This document shows, piece by piece, positions 26,050-35,423 of a stretch of DNA of 39,651 bases. Position 1 is the stretch's first letter. Every line of letters begins with the position of its first letter. The notes under the pieces are model-generated. The model ran no database searches. It was not told where the DNA came from and saw only the letters and a program-made list of their open reading frames with translations. A program made the position numbers and the translations under genes. Source of the stretch: Clostridium tepidum (GTDB taxonomy: Bacteria > Bacillota > Clostridia > Clostridiales > Clostridiaceae); the NCBI RefSeq assembly GCF_002008345.1, contig NZ_MRAE01000026.1:1-39651 (forward strand), given 5' to 3'.

Positions 26050-27783
26050 ATGAATGCATTTAAAGATGATATTAAAAAAATTTTTGAAATATTAATATCT
26101 CCTATAAATAGTATTTACAAATATGAAATTATTAATAACTTTAAATATAAGTTATCTATTGGTAAATATGAAAATATATCCTTTAAATATTATGAAACAA
26201 TAAAAGGGAAAAAAGAAACTGGAGTTATATATACTCCAAAAGAAATATCTGATTATATGATAGAAAATACTATAAATAAAGAAGAAATAATAAATAATCC
26301 ATTTATAAAAATATTAGACCCAGCTTGTGGTTGTGGAAATATTTTAATCCCATGTTTTTTTTATTTAAAGAACATATTTGAAAAAAATTTAAAAGAGATA
26401 AATAAAAAGCATAATATTAATTTAGAAAAACCATATATAAACAAGCATATATTAGATAATAATTTATATGGATTTGATATTGACCCAATAGCCATAAAAA
26501 TATTAATAATAGATTTATTTTGTTTAACAGGATATTATAATGAAAATAATTTTAAAAATATAGATTTTTTAATAGAGGATATAGATGAAAATTTTGATAT
26601 ATATATAGGGAATCCACCTTATGTAGGACATAAATCTGTGGATAAAGAATATTCAAAGGTATTAAAGAAAAAATATGAAGGAATATATAAAGACAAAGGA
26701 GATATGTCTTATTGCTTTTTTTTTAATGCGTTAAATCATTCTAATATAAATAGTAAAATAACTTTCATAACATCAAGATATTTTATAGAATCCAAAAGTG
26801 GATATAATTTAAGAAAATATTTAAAAGAAAATTGTAATATATATAAGATATTAGATTTTTATGGTGTAAGGCCTTTTAAGGGAACTGGTATAGATCCAGC
26901 TATAATATTTATAGATAGAAAAGTTAGTAATAAGGTAGAAATTATAAAACCTCGCAAATATGAAAAAGTAGAAAAAGGATTATTTTTTAAAAAGAAGGAT
27001 GAGATGCAAAGGTTTTATGTAGAGCATCATCAACTTAAGTCAGAAGGATGGGTATTGATAGATGATATTAGTAGAAATATAGTTAACAAAATAGAAAGAA
27101 TAGCACATAAGAGGTTAGATAGTATATGTACAAGCTATCAAGGCATTATTACTGGATGTGATAGAGCTTTTATAGTTGATAAAAAGACCATAGAAAAAGA
27201 AAATTTAGAAAAAAGTATAATAAAACCTTGGATAAAAAGTAGTTATATTAATAAAGACAGAATTAATTTTACGGATAGTTTTATAATATACTCAAATTTA
27301 ATAGAGAATACAGATAAATATCCTAATATAGTAAAGCATGTTGAGAAATTCAAAGATAAATTAGAAAATAGACGAGAATGCAAGAAAAAAGTTAGAAAGT
27401 GGTATGAATTACAGTGGGGAAGAAATCCTAATATATTTGAAAAGAAGAAAATAATATTTCCATATAAGGCCAGTAAAAATAATTTTTATTTAGATAGAAG
27501 TGGATCTTATTTTAGTGCAGATATATATGCTTTAACTATAAATAAAGAAGAATTAATGGATTATAATAGTTTAGTACTTATTTTAAATAGTCCTATATAT
27601 GAATTTTACTTTAAAACTTTTGGCAAAAAATTAGGTAGCAATTTATATGAGTATTATCCAAATACATTAATGAAATTAAAGATACCAATTATTAAAATAA
27701 ATAAAGAAAATGATTTATATAGATACTTTAATTTAAATGATTATGAAATAGAATTTATAAAAAATAAACTATTAATTAAGTAA
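26050..27783 (+). CDS. camA: Orphan N6-adenine DNA methyltransferase, CamA-like
   Basis: 577 residues from ATG 26050, which has GGTGA (26040-26044) 5 nt upstream; GTG codons at 26038 and 26041 overlap that site. Motif I is DPACGCGN (90-97) and motif IV is NPPY (188-191), the gamma-type order of N6-adenine methyltransferases. The C-terminal half is a TaqI/Eco57I-like target recognition domain with SYQGIITGCDRAFIV and ENRRECKKKVRKWYELQWGR. Those blocks and the length resemble, from memory, CamA of C. difficile, which methylates CAAAAA and supports sporulation. No endonuclease gene is nearby and no nuclease motif is evident, so it is not an obvious restriction system. It sits between pdaA and the sigma-F operon. 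The family is sure; orthology to CamA is inferred. Confidence 0.8.
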   Translation: MNAFKDDIKKIFEILISPINSIYKYEIINNFKYKLSIGKYENISFKYYETIKGKKETGVIYTPKEISDYMIENTINKEEIINNPFIKILDPACGCGNILIPCFFYLKNIFEKNLKEINKKHNINLEKPYINKHILDNNLYGFDIDPIAIKILIIDLFCLTGYYNENNFKNIDFLIEDIDENFDIYIGNPPYVGHKSVDKEYSKVLKKKYEGIYKDKGDMSYCFFFNALNHSNINSKITFITSRYFIESKSGYNLRKYLKENCNIYKILDFYGVRPFKGTGIDPAIIFIDRKVSNKVEIIKPRKYEKVEKGLFFKKKDEMQRFYVEHHQLKSEGWVLIDDISRNIVNKIERIAHKRLDSICTSYQGIITGCDRAFIVDKKTIEKENLEKSIIKPWIKSSYINKDRINFTDSFIIYSNLIENTDKYPNIVKHVEKFKDKLENRRECKKKVRKWYELQWGRNPNIFEKKKIIFPYKASKNNFYLDRSGSYFSADIYALTINKEELMDYNSLVLILNSPIYEFYFKTFGKKLGSNLYEYYPNTLMKLKIPIIKINKENDLYRYFNLNDYEIEFIKNKLLIK

Positions 27784-28063
27784 AAAAGTAGTTTTAAAGA
27801 TATTTAAATATGTTCCTTCGTTGATAAGAGTTTTATGTGTTTATATAAGTTTTGGATAAATTATTATTAACTATTTACTTTTATTTAGAATGTCATATCT
27901 ATATAAATATATTTTTAGAAAAGAATTTTAGCATACCAAATAATAGAATAAATTTATAAAAATAAATTTCAAAATAGTTAACATAAAAATGCATTTTAAA
28001 TTTGGTAGATATGAATAAAAGTATTAAATATGGACAATAATACAAAGAGATATAAAAGAAAAA

Positions 28064-28090
28064 GGAGGAAAATTATTCCATATGTAGAAT
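28064..28090 (+). promoter_or_regulatory. Sigma-H promoter of the spoIIA operon
   Basis: GGAGGAAAA (28064-28072) matches the sigma-H -35 consensus RnAGGAwWW. After an 11-nt spacer, GTAGAAT (28084-28090) matches the -10 RnnGAAT. It lies 45 nt ahead of spoIIAA, exactly where the spoIIA operon is controlled by sigma-H and Spo0A in known spore-formers. The rest of the 352-nt gap 27784-28135 shows no gene. Confidence 0.85.
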
Positions 28091-28135
28091 AGGTATAGTG
28101 ATGATTTATAAAAACATGAAATTGGGGGGAACAAT

Positions 28136-28471
28136 ATGTATTTAAAATTCGATAAAAAAGAAGACAAACTTATAGTAAGAATGACAGGAGAATTAGATCA
28201 TCATAGTGCTGAAGAAGTTAGAAATGTAATTGATGATAGATTAGATAGAGAAAATTTAAATAAATTAATATTAGATTTTAGCAAAGTTAATTTTATGGAC
28301 AGTTCAGGTATAGGTGTAGTTATAGGAAGATATAAAAAATTATTATTAAGGGATGGAAAAGTATGCTTAACTAATGTACAAGAAGCAGTTAGAAGAGTAT
28401 TTGAACTTTCAGGTATGTTCAAAATAGTAGCTCTTTATGACAGTGTGGATGAAGCCGTAGAGAACTTATAA
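28136..28471 (+). CDS. spoIIAA: Anti-sigma F factor antagonist SpoIIAA
   Basis: 111 residues, a single STAS domain. The phosphorylation site region is [14 protein letters not shown], with Ser56/Ser57 after Asp55. When unphosphorylated it binds SpoIIAB and frees sigma-F in the forespore; SpoIIAB phosphorylates it and SpoIIE reverses this. It is the first gene of the classical three-gene operon, preceded by TTGGGGGGAAC and a sigma-H promoter. All expected features are present. Confidence 0.97.
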   Translation: MYLKFDKKEDKLIVRMTGELDHHSAEEVRNVIDDRLDRENLNKLILDFSKVNFMDSSGIGVVIGRYKKLLLRDGKVCLTNVQEAVRRVFELSGMFKIVALYDSVDEAVENL

Positions 28472-28487
28472 TGGGGGGATTTATAAG

Positions 28488-28910
28488 ATGTATGAAAATA
28501 AAATGAAAATAGAATTTTTAAGTAAATCAGAAAATGAAAGTTTTGCTAGAGTATCAGTAGCGGCTTTTATATCACAGTTAGATCCTACAATAGACGAAAT
28601 AACAGATGTTAAAACAGCTGTATCAGAAGCTGTTACAAATTCAATAATACACGGATATGAGAATAGCAAAAAAGGATTAGTATCTATTGAAAGTGAAATA
28701 AAAGGAAGAGAAGTTACAGTAATAATTTCAGATAATGGTGATGGTATAGATAATATAGAATTAGCTAGACAACCATTATATACATCACGACCAGACCTAG
28801 AAAGATCAGGTATGGGATTCACAGTTATGGAAACATTCATGGATAGTCTTCAAGTTTACTCAGAAAAGGGGAAGGGAACCAAAATAATTATGAAAAAGGT
28901 TTTTAAATAA
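28488..28910 (+). CDS. spoIIAB: Anti-sigma F factor and protein kinase SpoIIAB
   Basis: 140 residues, a GHKL ATPase fold. The N box is [13 protein letters not shown] (about 47-59), the G1 box SDNGDGID and the G2 region [15 protein letters not shown]. It holds sigma-F inactive in the predivisional and mother cell and phosphorylates SpoIIAA. It lies 16 bp after spoIIAA and 18 bp before sigF, with a GGGGGG-rich ribosome site. Length and motifs match the family. Confidence 0.97.
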   Translation: MYENKMKIEFLSKSENESFARVSVAAFISQLDPTIDEITDVKTAVSEAVTNSIIHGYENSKKGLVSIESEIKGREVTVIISDNGDGIDNIELARQPLYTSRPDLERSGMGFTVMETFMDSLQVYSEKGKGTKIIMKKVFK

Positions 28911-28928
28911 TTAAGTTAGGTGAATAAT

Positions 28929-29684
28929 ATGAATAGTGAAAAGGTAATCATGGAAACTAAAAGTTTTGAAGACAACATGGAACTTATGAAGAAAGCCAAA
29001 TGTGGAAGCAAAGAAGCTTTAGATAAACTAGTAGAAGTAAATTTACCCTTAGTTTCAGCTATAAGTAAAAAATTTTTAAATAGAGGATATGAATATGATG
29101 ATATATTTCAGATTGGATGTATTGGATTAGTAAAGGCGATAAATAATTTTGAATCAAAATATAATGTGAAATTTTCAACTTATGCAGTTCCTATGATAAT
29201 GGGAGAGATAAAGAGATTTTTAAGGGATGATGGAATAATAAAAGTAAGCAGGAGTATAAAGACCGCAGCAAAAAAATTACATTATGATAAAGAAAAGCTT
29301 TGTAAAGAGTTAAATAGAGAGCCAACTATAGAAGAATTAGCTAAGTTTTCAGGGTATACTGTAGATGAGATATTAATGGCTACTGAGTCATCAAGCTCTC
29401 CTCAATATTTATATGATGTTATACATCAAGATGATGGAGCTCCAGTTTTACTTATTGATAAAATAAGCGAGAATACAGAAGATGATAATAAAATTATAGA
29501 TAATATAGCATTAAAAGAGGCTCTTAAAAATTTAGATGTTAAATCAAGGCAGATAATAATATTAAGATATTTTAAGGATAGAACTCAAATAGAGGTAGCT
29601 AAACAATTAGGAATAAGTCAGGTACAGGTATCAAGAATAGAAAAGAAAGTATTAAAATTAATGAAAGAGAAGCTTACCGTATAA
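28929..29684 (+). CDS. sigF: RNA polymerase sporulation sigma factor SigF
   Basis: 251 residues from ATG 28929, with AGGTGA (28918-28923) 5 nt before it; a GTG nine bases upstream falls inside that site. Region 2 shows YDDIFQIGCIGLVKAINNFE and KFSTYAVPMIMGEIKRFLRD. Region 3 follows, and region 4.2 is the helix-turn-helix TQIEVAKQLGISQVQVSRIE. It directs early forespore transcription. It is the last gene of the spoIIA operon and is followed by a strong terminator. Confidence 0.97.
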   Translation: MNSEKVIMETKSFEDNMELMKKAKCGSKEALDKLVEVNLPLVSAISKKFLNRGYEYDDIFQIGCIGLVKAINNFESKYNVKFSTYAVPMIMGEIKRFLRDDGIIKVSRSIKTAAKKLHYDKEKLCKELNREPTIEELAKFSGYTVDEILMATESSSSPQYLYDVIHQDDGAPVLLIDKISENTEDDNKIIDNIALKEALKNLDVKSRQIIILRYFKDRTQIEVAKQLGISQVQVSRIEKKVLKLMKEKLTV

Positions 29685-29716
29685 AACCATATGTATATTT
29701 TCATATGGTTTTTTAT
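29683..29716 (+). terminator. Terminator of the spoIIA operon
   Basis: AAAACCATATG (29683-29693) and CATATGGTTTT (29702-29712) form a perfect 11-bp stem with an 8-nt loop, followed by TTTTATTTTG. It overlaps the sigF stop codon. Confidence 0.88.
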
Positions 29717-29724
29717 TTTGTTTT

Positions 29725-29781
29725 TTTGTCTATAATATATATCTTTGTCTATAATATATATCTTTGTCTGTAATATATATT
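29725..29781 (+). repeat. Three tandem 19-bp repeats upstream of spoVAC
   Basis: The unit TTTGTCTATAATATATATC occurs at 29725-29743 and 29744-29762 identically, and at 29763-29781 with two changes (A to G and a final T). Each copy contains TATAAT or TGTAAT. It lies in the 200-nt gap between sigF and spoVAC, about 110 bp before the spoVAC start. Confidence 0.88.
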
Positions 29782-29887
29782 ATTTTTATATAAATATATA
29801 AAAATTTTTAGATGATTTTTTTTGACTAAAAATTTTTATATTGTAAACACTATAATTAATAAAACATTGTTTAGGAGAGTGGAATGT

Positions 29888-30343
29888 ATGGCACTAAATG
29901 AAAAAAAATTAAGAAAAGATTTTGATAAGTTATCTTCTAAAGTAGAGCCTAAACCACAAATTTTTAAACATTGTGTAAGTGCTTTTATAGTAGGAGGACT
30001 TATATGTGATGTGGGACAGTTTTTTAATAATTTTTTTTTAAAAATGGGAATTCCCAAAGATGAAGTAGGAACATATGTATCCATAGTAATGATATTTATA
30101 GGTGCTTTTTTAACAGGTATAGGAGTATATGATAAAATAGCTAAATTTGCTGGAGCAGGAACTATAGTACCTATAACTGGATTTTCAAATTCTATTGTAT
30201 CTCCAGCTATGGAATTTAAAAAGGAAGGCTACATTTTTGGTGTAGGATCTAAAATGTTTGTTATAGCTGGACCAGTTTTAGTATATGGCATAAGTTCTTC
30301 AGTTGGAGTAGGAATAATATATTTTATAATGAGTAAACTTTAA
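29888..30343 (+). CDS. spoVAC: Stage V sporulation protein SpoVAC
   Basis: 151 residues from ATG 29888 with AGGAGAG (29873-29879) upstream. Another ATG at 29884 is out of frame and short. About four membrane segments are visible (HCVSAFIVGGLICDVGQFF, YVSIVMIFIGAFLTGIGVY, AGAGTIVPITGFSNSIVSPA, FVIAGPVLVYGI). SpoVA proteins form the inner spore-membrane channel for dipicolinic acid uptake and release; SpoVAC is thought to be the pore. It heads a three-gene spoVAC-D-E set, normally sigma-G controlled. No convincing sigma-G promoter was seen by eye. Confidence 0.95.
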   Translation: MALNEKKLRKDFDKLSSKVEPKPQIFKHCVSAFIVGGLICDVGQFFNNFFLKMGIPKDEVGTYVSIVMIFIGAFLTGIGVYDKIAKFAGAGTIVPITGFSNSIVSPAMEFKKEGYIFGVGSKMFVIAGPVLVYGISSSVGVGIIYFIMSKL

Positions 30344-30365
30344 TTTAGAATTGGAGGAGTTTACA

Positions 30366-31373
30366 TTGAATAAAAGAATTGGTATGCAAACTTTAAAACT
30401 ATATAGTAAACCTAAAATAATAGGAACTACTAGTATAGTTGGACCTAAAGAGGGCGAAGGTCCTTTAAAGGATTATTTTGATATAATATTAAAAGATGAT
30501 TTATTTAATCAGGAAAGCTTTGAAAAAGCAGAAAGTGCAATACTTTTTACTGCTATTTCTGATGTTATTAAGAAGTGTAATTTAAAAGATACAGATATAG
30601 ATATATTATGTGCAGGAGACTTGTTGAATCAAACTATATCTTCAAGTTTTGCAGCAAGAGATTTAGATATATCTTTTATAGGATTATATGGAGCTTGTTC
30701 CACTATGACAGAATCATTAAGTGTAGCATCAATGCTGATTGATGGGGGATTTGCCAATTATGCTGTAGCAGCTACTTCTTCACATTTTTCAGCAGCAGAA
30801 AGACAGTTTAGATTCCCATTAGAATATGGAGCTCAAAGGTCTCCAACTTCGCAGTGGACAGTTACTGGATCTGGAGCTATGGTTTTAGGAAAAGAGGGCA
30901 ATTATCCTCATATAAGCTATGTTACCATAGGAAAAGTTAAAGATTATGGTATTACAAATGCAGATAATATGGGAGCATCTATGGTACCAGCAGCGGTATC
31001 TACTATATATCAGCATTTTAAAGATACAGGAAGAACTCCAAAAGATTATGATATTATTGCAACAGGTGATTTAGGTAAAGTAGGTAGGGAGTTAACAGAA
31101 AAGCTTTTATTAAAGTATGGATACAATATTAAAGATGTGTATATAGATTGTGGAGAAATGATATTCGATAATGAAAAGCAAGATACTGAGGCTGGTGGAA
31201 GTGGTTGTGGATGTTCTGCAGTAGTGGGATGTGGATACATATATAAAAATATATTAAGTGGGAAATTTAAAAGAGCCTTATTGGTTTCTACTGGTGCATT
31301 AATGAGTACCACATCATCACAACAAGGTGAGAGCATACCTGGAATTGCACATGCAGTTGCAATAGAAAGATAA
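30366..31373 (+). CDS. spoVAD: Stage V sporulation protein SpoVAD
   Basis: 335 residues with a TTG start at 30366, because GGAGGAG (30353-30359) is spaced 6 nt from it and no ATG fits. A start at 30351 would lie inside that site. The protein has the thiolase-like fold, with GPKEGEGPL near the N-terminus, GLYGACSTMTES with the Cys in the former active-site position, and GSGCGCSAVVGCGYI near the end. SpoVAD binds dipicolinic acid at the spore inner membrane. It lies 22 bp after spoVAC and 14 bp before spoVAE. Confidence 0.95.
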   Translation: MNKRIGMQTLKLYSKPKIIGTTSIVGPKEGEGPLKDYFDIILKDDLFNQESFEKAESAILFTAISDVIKKCNLKDTDIDILCAGDLLNQTISSSFAARDLDISFIGLYGACSTMTESLSVASMLIDGGFANYAVAATSSHFSAAERQFRFPLEYGAQRSPTSQWTVTGSGAMVLGKEGNYPHISYVTIGKVKDYGITNADNMGASMVPAAVSTIYQHFKDTGRTPKDYDIIATGDLGKVGRELTEKLLLKYGYNIKDVYIDCGEMIFDNEKQDTEAGGSGCGCSAVVGCGYIYKNILSGKFKRALLVSTGALMSTTSSQQGESIPGIAHAVAIER

Positions 31374-31387
31374 GAGGAGGGAGTTTT

Positions 31388-31744
31388 ATGGAGTACTTAA
31401 ATGCTTTTATAGTAGGGGGATTAATTTGTGTTATAGCTCAAATATTAATGGATACAACACAACTAACTCCAGCACGAATTTTAGTAAGTTTTGTTACATT
31501 GGGTGTTATATTGGGGGCTTTGAATATTTATAGTTATATTGTAGACATAGGAGGGGCAGGAGCCACGATACCTTTACCAGGTTTTGGATATACATTAGCT
31601 AAAGCTACTATAAAGGAAGTTAAAGCTAATGGGTTAATTGGGGCTTTTACAGGTGGAATAAAAGGGGGAGCAGGAGGAATAACAGCAGCTATTTTATTTG
31701 GGTATATAATGTCTTTAATTTTTAATCCAAAAACAAAAGAATAA
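31388..31744 (+). CDS. spoVAE: Stage V sporulation protein SpoVAE (SpoVAEb type)
   Basis: 118 residues with three or four membrane segments, resembling SpoVAC in fold (FIVGGLICVIAQILMDTTQL near the start, GGAGATIPLPGFGYTLAKA in the middle). It completes the SpoVA DPA channel set found in clostridia. AGAGGAGGGAG precedes the ATG. A terminator overlaps the stop codon. Confidence 0.95.
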   Translation: MEYLNAFIVGGLICVIAQILMDTTQLTPARILVSFVTLGVILGALNIYSYIVDIGGAGATIPLPGFGYTLAKATIKEVKANGLIGAFTGGIKGGAGGITAAILFGYIMSLIFNPKTKE

Positions 31745-31769
31745 AAACTCCATTTACGGAGTTTTTATT
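31740..31769 (+). terminator. Bidirectional terminator between spoVAE and the PBP gene
   Basis: AATAAAAACTCC (31740-31751) and GGAGTTTTTATT (31758-31769) form a perfect 12-bp stem with a 6-nt loop and A/T tails on both sides. It can stop spoVAE transcription on the plus strand and the convergent penicillin-binding protein gene on the minus strand. Confidence 0.88.
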
Positions 31770-31773
31770 CTTT

Positions 31774-34239
31774 TTATTCTTTATCTGGTTTAGTTTTATT
31801 TTCTTCACTTTGATTTGGATTATCTTCGGGTTTGTTGTTATTATTGCTGTTATCGGTAATGTTATTGTCATTATTTGGAGTAGGATTGTTTTGTGACGGA
31901 ACTTTATTTTTGTCTTTATTTTTATTACTATTTTTATTGTTAGAATTATTTTTTTGTTCAGTAGAAGGTAAACTTACACCGTTGTCTACAGAATTAGGGG
32001 CAACCCACTGTTGATCTAAAAGTTCTACACTAGGAGAATAATCTCTTCTTAAGAATACCCTAGATTCTACAAGGAATGAAGGGGTAAATTTACTAGCTAA
32101 TTTGCCTGTTAATTTATTTATTTGAACTTCTACATGTATATCATCATATTCTGTTGGAACAGTCCCATTTATAAAAAATTCATTATATACAGTACTTCCG
32201 CGAGGATCCCTATAAGAGAGTTGTGTTGGAAGTTTCCCCGAAATACTATCTACACTAGCAGTTACAACACTAGATGGTTTTTGAACTTGTTTATAAGGAA
32301 GATTAATATGGAATTCTTTCATAATATCTCCCCAAAGTTTAGCTGCAGAACTACTATATACCCCATTTACAGTAGAAGAATTATCATTACCTATCCAAAC
32401 TGCTGCCGAATAATAAGGCGTTAACCCACAGAACCATAAATTTTTCATATCACTAGATGTACCGGTCTTACCTCTAACTTCCATATTGCCAAAATTAGCT
32501 TGAGATCCAGTACCACCTTCACTTACAGGACCTTGTAACATATCATAAGTTATAAATGCAGCTTCCTGTGAGATAGCTTTTCTTGTATTGGTCTTAGGTT
32601 CTAAAACAATTTTACCTGTTCTATCTACTACTTTTGTATACAATTTTGCTTCTGTATAGATTCCATTATTACCAAATACACCATAAGCTTGAGCCATTAT
32701 TAAAGGATTAGTTCCTTTATGTAGCTCTCCTAAGGCTAGAGCAGCTATACTAGATCTATCATGTTGATCTAGAGGAATTCCAAATTTTTCAGCATATTGT
32801 GCACTAGTACTTAAACCTATTTTATCTACAAGTTTTACAGCTACTACGTTTATAGAACGTTTTAAAGCTTCTCTTACATTTACATAACCGGAATAAGTAT
32901 TGGTACTATTTCTAGGATTATATGGTTCGCCAGAGCTATATTTACGTCCTATACTAGTAGGAATTGGAGAATCTTCAAATCCAGTAGCTGCGGTAGCTTT
33001 TTTACTATCTATAGCAGCACTATATACCGTAAGAGGTTTAATACTAGAACCTGCCGCTCTTAAATAATTAGAAGAAGCAGCTCTATTATAGGATCTAGCA
33101 GGTTGGTTACCCCTTCCCCCCACTATAATCTTTACTTGACCATTATGATAGTCCATTACTACAGCTGAAGCTTGAGGATATAGTATACCATTATTTTTAT
33201 AAGAATTTAAATAATGGGCATTATTTATTATATTTTGAGTTTTATCCTGTAAATTTTTGTCCATAGTAGTATATATTTTCAAACCACCATTTACTATGAG
33301 ATTGTGAATTTGCTTATCATCATATTTATACTGAGTTTTTAAATCTTTTTTTACTTGCTCAATAGCAGGAACAGAAAACCATTCATAAGCTAATTTGTTA
33401 TTAGGAGCAGTTGGCTTAGCAAAGGTAAGTTTGTTATTATCTAAATCTTTTAAAGCCTTATTATAATCATTTTCAGTAATGTAGCCATTTTCTAACATTT
33501 TAAATAAAACAGTTTTTGTTCTATTTAAATAAATAGACGGGTTTTTCTTAGAGGCAGATGAATATGGGTAGTAAACTGATGGACTTTGAGGTACTCCCGC
33601 AATAAAAGCACATTCTATTAAAGATAAATCTTTTACACTTTTATTAAAATATTGTTTTGATGCTGCCTCTACTCCTAAAGCATTTCCGCCTAAAAATATA
33701 CTATTCATATAGGCACCTAAAATTTGGTCCTTAGATATCTTTTTTTCTAATTGTATAGATAAATATATTTCCTGAACCTTCCTTTTAATGGAAACTTCGG
33801 GCGATAAAATCGTATTTTTTATTAATTGTTGAGTTAAAGTAGAAGCTCCTTGAAGTTTAGAATTTCTTTTTATTTTATTGACTACATTAAGCAATGTAGC
33901 ACCAGTAATTCTTTTTATGTCTATTCCATGATGTTTATAAAATCTTTCATCTTCTATACTTACAAATGCATTCTTTAAATTTTGAGGTACATCTTTATAA
34001 TCAACTACAATTCTTTGGTCATTAGTTATAACTTTATCCATATATTGACCTTTATCATCATAAAGTATAGAGGGCTCATCAAAAGTGAGAACTTGCTGTA
34101 CATTTAGTGGAGGTGCTGTTTTTATCATAGCAATCACAATTCCACCAAAAGCTACTCCAGCTATTAAGAAAATACTTAAAAAAACATTAAGTATTATTTT
34201 AAAGACGCTAGATTTGCGCTTTTTTTTCTTTTTTCCCAT
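31774..34239 (-). CDS. Class A penicillin-binding protein (PBP1A family)
   Basis: 821 residues. A short basic cytoplasmic tail (GKKKKKRK) and one membrane anchor (about 13-38) precede the GT51 glycosyltransferase domain with [12 protein letters not shown] (96-107, catalytic Glu). The transpeptidase domain follows with S398-x-x-K401 (SSIK), the SIN motif in RSINVVAVK, and K591-T-G. The C-terminal 80 residues are a low-complexity Asn/Lys/Pro tail. It polymerises and crosslinks peptidoglycan at the cell surface. GGAGGAC precedes the ATG. Whether it is the housekeeping or a sporulation PBP is not clear, although it stands next to sporulation genes. Confidence 0.93.
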   Translation of the reverse strand: MGKKKKKRKSSVFKIILNVFLSIFLIAGVAFGGIVIAMIKTAPPLNVQQVLTFDEPSILYDDKGQYMDKVITNDQRIVVDYKDVPQNLKNAFVSIEDERFYKHHGIDIKRITGATLLNVVNKIKRNSKLQGASTLTQQLIKNTILSPEVSIKRKVQEIYLSIQLEKKISKDQILGAYMNSIFLGGNALGVEAASKQYFNKSVKDLSLIECAFIAGVPQSPSVYYPYSSASKKNPSIYLNRTKTVLFKMLENGYITENDYNKALKDLDNNKLTFAKPTAPNNKLAYEWFSVPAIEQVKKDLKTQYKYDDKQIHNLIVNGGLKIYTTMDKNLQDKTQNIINNAHYLNSYKNNGILYPQASAVVMDYHNGQVKIIVGGRGNQPARSYNRAASSNYLRAAGSSIKPLTVYSAAIDSKKATAATGFEDSPIPTSIGRKYSSGEPYNPRNSTNTYSGYVNVREALKRSINVVAVKLVDKIGLSTSAQYAEKFGIPLDQHDRSSIAALALGELHKGTNPLIMAQAYGVFGNNGIYTEAKLYTKVVDRTGKIVLEPKTNTRKAISQEAAFITYDMLQGPVSEGGTGSQANFGNMEVRGKTGTSSDMKNLWFCGLTPYYSAAVWIGNDNSSTVNGVYSSSAAKLWGDIMKEFHINLPYKQVQKPSSVVTASVDSISGKLPTQLSYRDPRGSTVYNEFFINGTVPTEYDDIHVEVQINKLTGKLASKFTPSFLVESRVFLRRDYSPSVELLDQQWVAPNSVDNGVSLPSTEQKNNSNNKNSNKNKDKNKVPSQNNPTPNNDNNITDNSNNNNKPEDNPNQSEENKTKPDKE

Positions 34240-34407
34240 TATATTTGTCCTCCTTAGTTAGGGTAAAATAAAACATTATTTTTAATATTATAACATATAT
34301 TGAATTACTTATGAATAAATAGAAAAAATCATAATTATTATTTAAGAATGAATAAATTATTACTATGAAAAGTAAAAATATAATATATAAGAAATAGGGA
34401 GGATAGA

Positions 34408-35064
34408 ATTATAAGAAATAAAAAGATTAGAATTATAGTAATATTAATATTTTTTATTTTATTTTTGAATGTATTTTTATATACCTTCGATAGAGTAATT
34501 ACCCCTAGTATGTTGGATATAGCCGAATCACAAATTAGAGCAAAAATTACAGATGTAGTAAATAAGGCTATAGTAAATGAATATAGTAAAAATTTTCATT
34601 ATGATGATATAATAAATATAGAAAAAGATGTTAATGGAAATATAACTTTATTAAAAGCGGATACTTTAAAGATGAATAAAATTGCTTGTGATGTTTCTTT
34701 AGAATCACAAAAAGAATTAAAAAAATTAGAACATATAGGGATAAGTTTTCCTATGGGATATGTATTTAAAAATAATTTGCTTGCTTATTATGGACCTAAC
34801 GTAAAAGTAAAAATAAGACATATAGGATATATAGAAACTAAATATTTTTCCGATTTTAATAGTGCGGGAATAAATCAAACAAGGCATACTATATCCGTTC
34901 AAGTGAAAAGTAAAGTTAGAATTGTTTTACCCTTAAAAACTAAAGAAATAGAAGTTAAAAACCGGGTACCAATTTGTGAAACTATTATAGTAGGTAACAC
35001 ACCAAATACTGCTATTGATATGAAATTAGAAGATGCAGGTTTTAAGCTGAATAGTAAAAATTAA
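34408..35064 (+). CDS. yunB: Sporulation protein YunB, with an apparently non-AUG start
   Basis: The clear homology runs over the whole frame, with a membrane segment (RIIVILIFFILFLNVFLY) upstream of the first TTG (34465). The segment is needed for export, and AGGGAGG (34396-34402) lies before it. The only codons at proper distance are ATT (34408) and ATA (34411, reading RNKKIRIIV). A TTG start at 34465 would lack a ribosome site and lose the anchor. YunB is a sigma-E dependent mother-cell protein of unknown function in Bacillus. The soluble part has the typical TPSMLDIAESQIRAKITDVV opening and GNTPNTAIDM end. It is divergent from the PBP gene. Confidence 0.8.
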   Translation: MIRNKKIRIIVILIFFILFLNVFLYTFDRVITPSMLDIAESQIRAKITDVVNKAIVNEYSKNFHYDDIINIEKDVNGNITLLKADTLKMNKIACDVSLESQKELKKLEHIGISFPMGYVFKNNLLAYYGPNVKVKIRHIGYIETKYFSDFNSAGINQTRHTISVQVKSKVRIVLPLKTKEIEVKNRVPICETIIVGNTPNTAIDMKLEDAGFKLNSKN

Positions 35065-35099
35065 TAGAAATAGAAAAAATAGATTTAAATTTAACAGAG

Positions 35100-35135
35100 T
35101 AAATACATTTAATAAGCATATGAATGTGTTTTAGT
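35100..35135 (+). terminator. Weak hairpin after yunB
   Basis: AAATACATT (35101-35109) pairs with AATGTGTTT (about 35123-35131) over 9 positions including a G-U pair, followed by TTAG. It may end yunB or form the 5' edge of the structured region that follows. Confidence 0.4.
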
Positions 35136-35262
35136 AGTTCTTAATTGACGTAATTAAAAATTTGTGTAATTCCTCACAGGAGATTAGGAGCTGATAGTGA
35201 AGACAGGACGTCGCCTCTATCGAGAAACAAATTTTTAATGAAGATAAATTTGTAACTACTAA
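35131..35262. ncRNA. Structured noncoding region between yunB and hpt, RNA candidate of unknown class
   Basis: The 359-nt gap 35065-35423 has no ORF but holds nested complementary arms. The outer arms are TTAGTAGTT (35131-35139) with AACTACTAA (35254-35262). The inner arms are ATTAAAAATTTGT (35153-35165) with ACAAATTTTTAAT (35227-35239), 13 perfect pairs. Inside lie TCCT/AGGA around CAC, and GATAG/CTATC enclosing AGG/CCT. The 61-nt core is much richer in G and C than its surroundings. It matches no riboswitch or RNA family that I recognise. The strand is undecided: downstream of yunB on plus, or the 3' region of hpt on minus. Confidence 0.5.
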
Positions 35263-35423
35263 GTCCAATGAAGTGTGTTATAAAGGTATTTATGGCGTTA
35301 AAATTAAATCTATTTTTTATTTGAGATTTTAAAAATTTTTGTGTAAACTGAAAAAACGCACTCTTTATTAGAAATGATTTGGATGATATATATTACAAAT
35401 TTTTATATTTGATACAACCTAGC

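Noticed and set aside
26038..27783. Complete restriction-modification system
   Set aside because: Only a methyltransferase with a target-recognition domain is present. No endonuclease gene or nuclease motif is evident nearby, and the neighbours are sporulation genes.
29725..29781. CRISPR array
   Set aside because: The three 19-bp units abut directly with no spacers, and no cas genes are present.
29822..29887. Extended N-terminus of SpoVAC from TTG 29822
   Set aside because: It lacks a ribosome site and family similarity. ATG 29888 has AGGAGAG at good distance.
31832..32424. Plus-strand ORFs opposite the PBP gene
   Set aside because: They are antisense to the low-complexity tail and transpeptidase region, with repetitive Leu or Ile/Tyr content and no start signals.
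35153..35239. Known riboswitch (lysine, M-box, c-di-GMP or THF type)
   Set aside because: Fragments look similar by chance, but none of the conserved cores could be matched, and no gene on the plus strand follows at leader distance.
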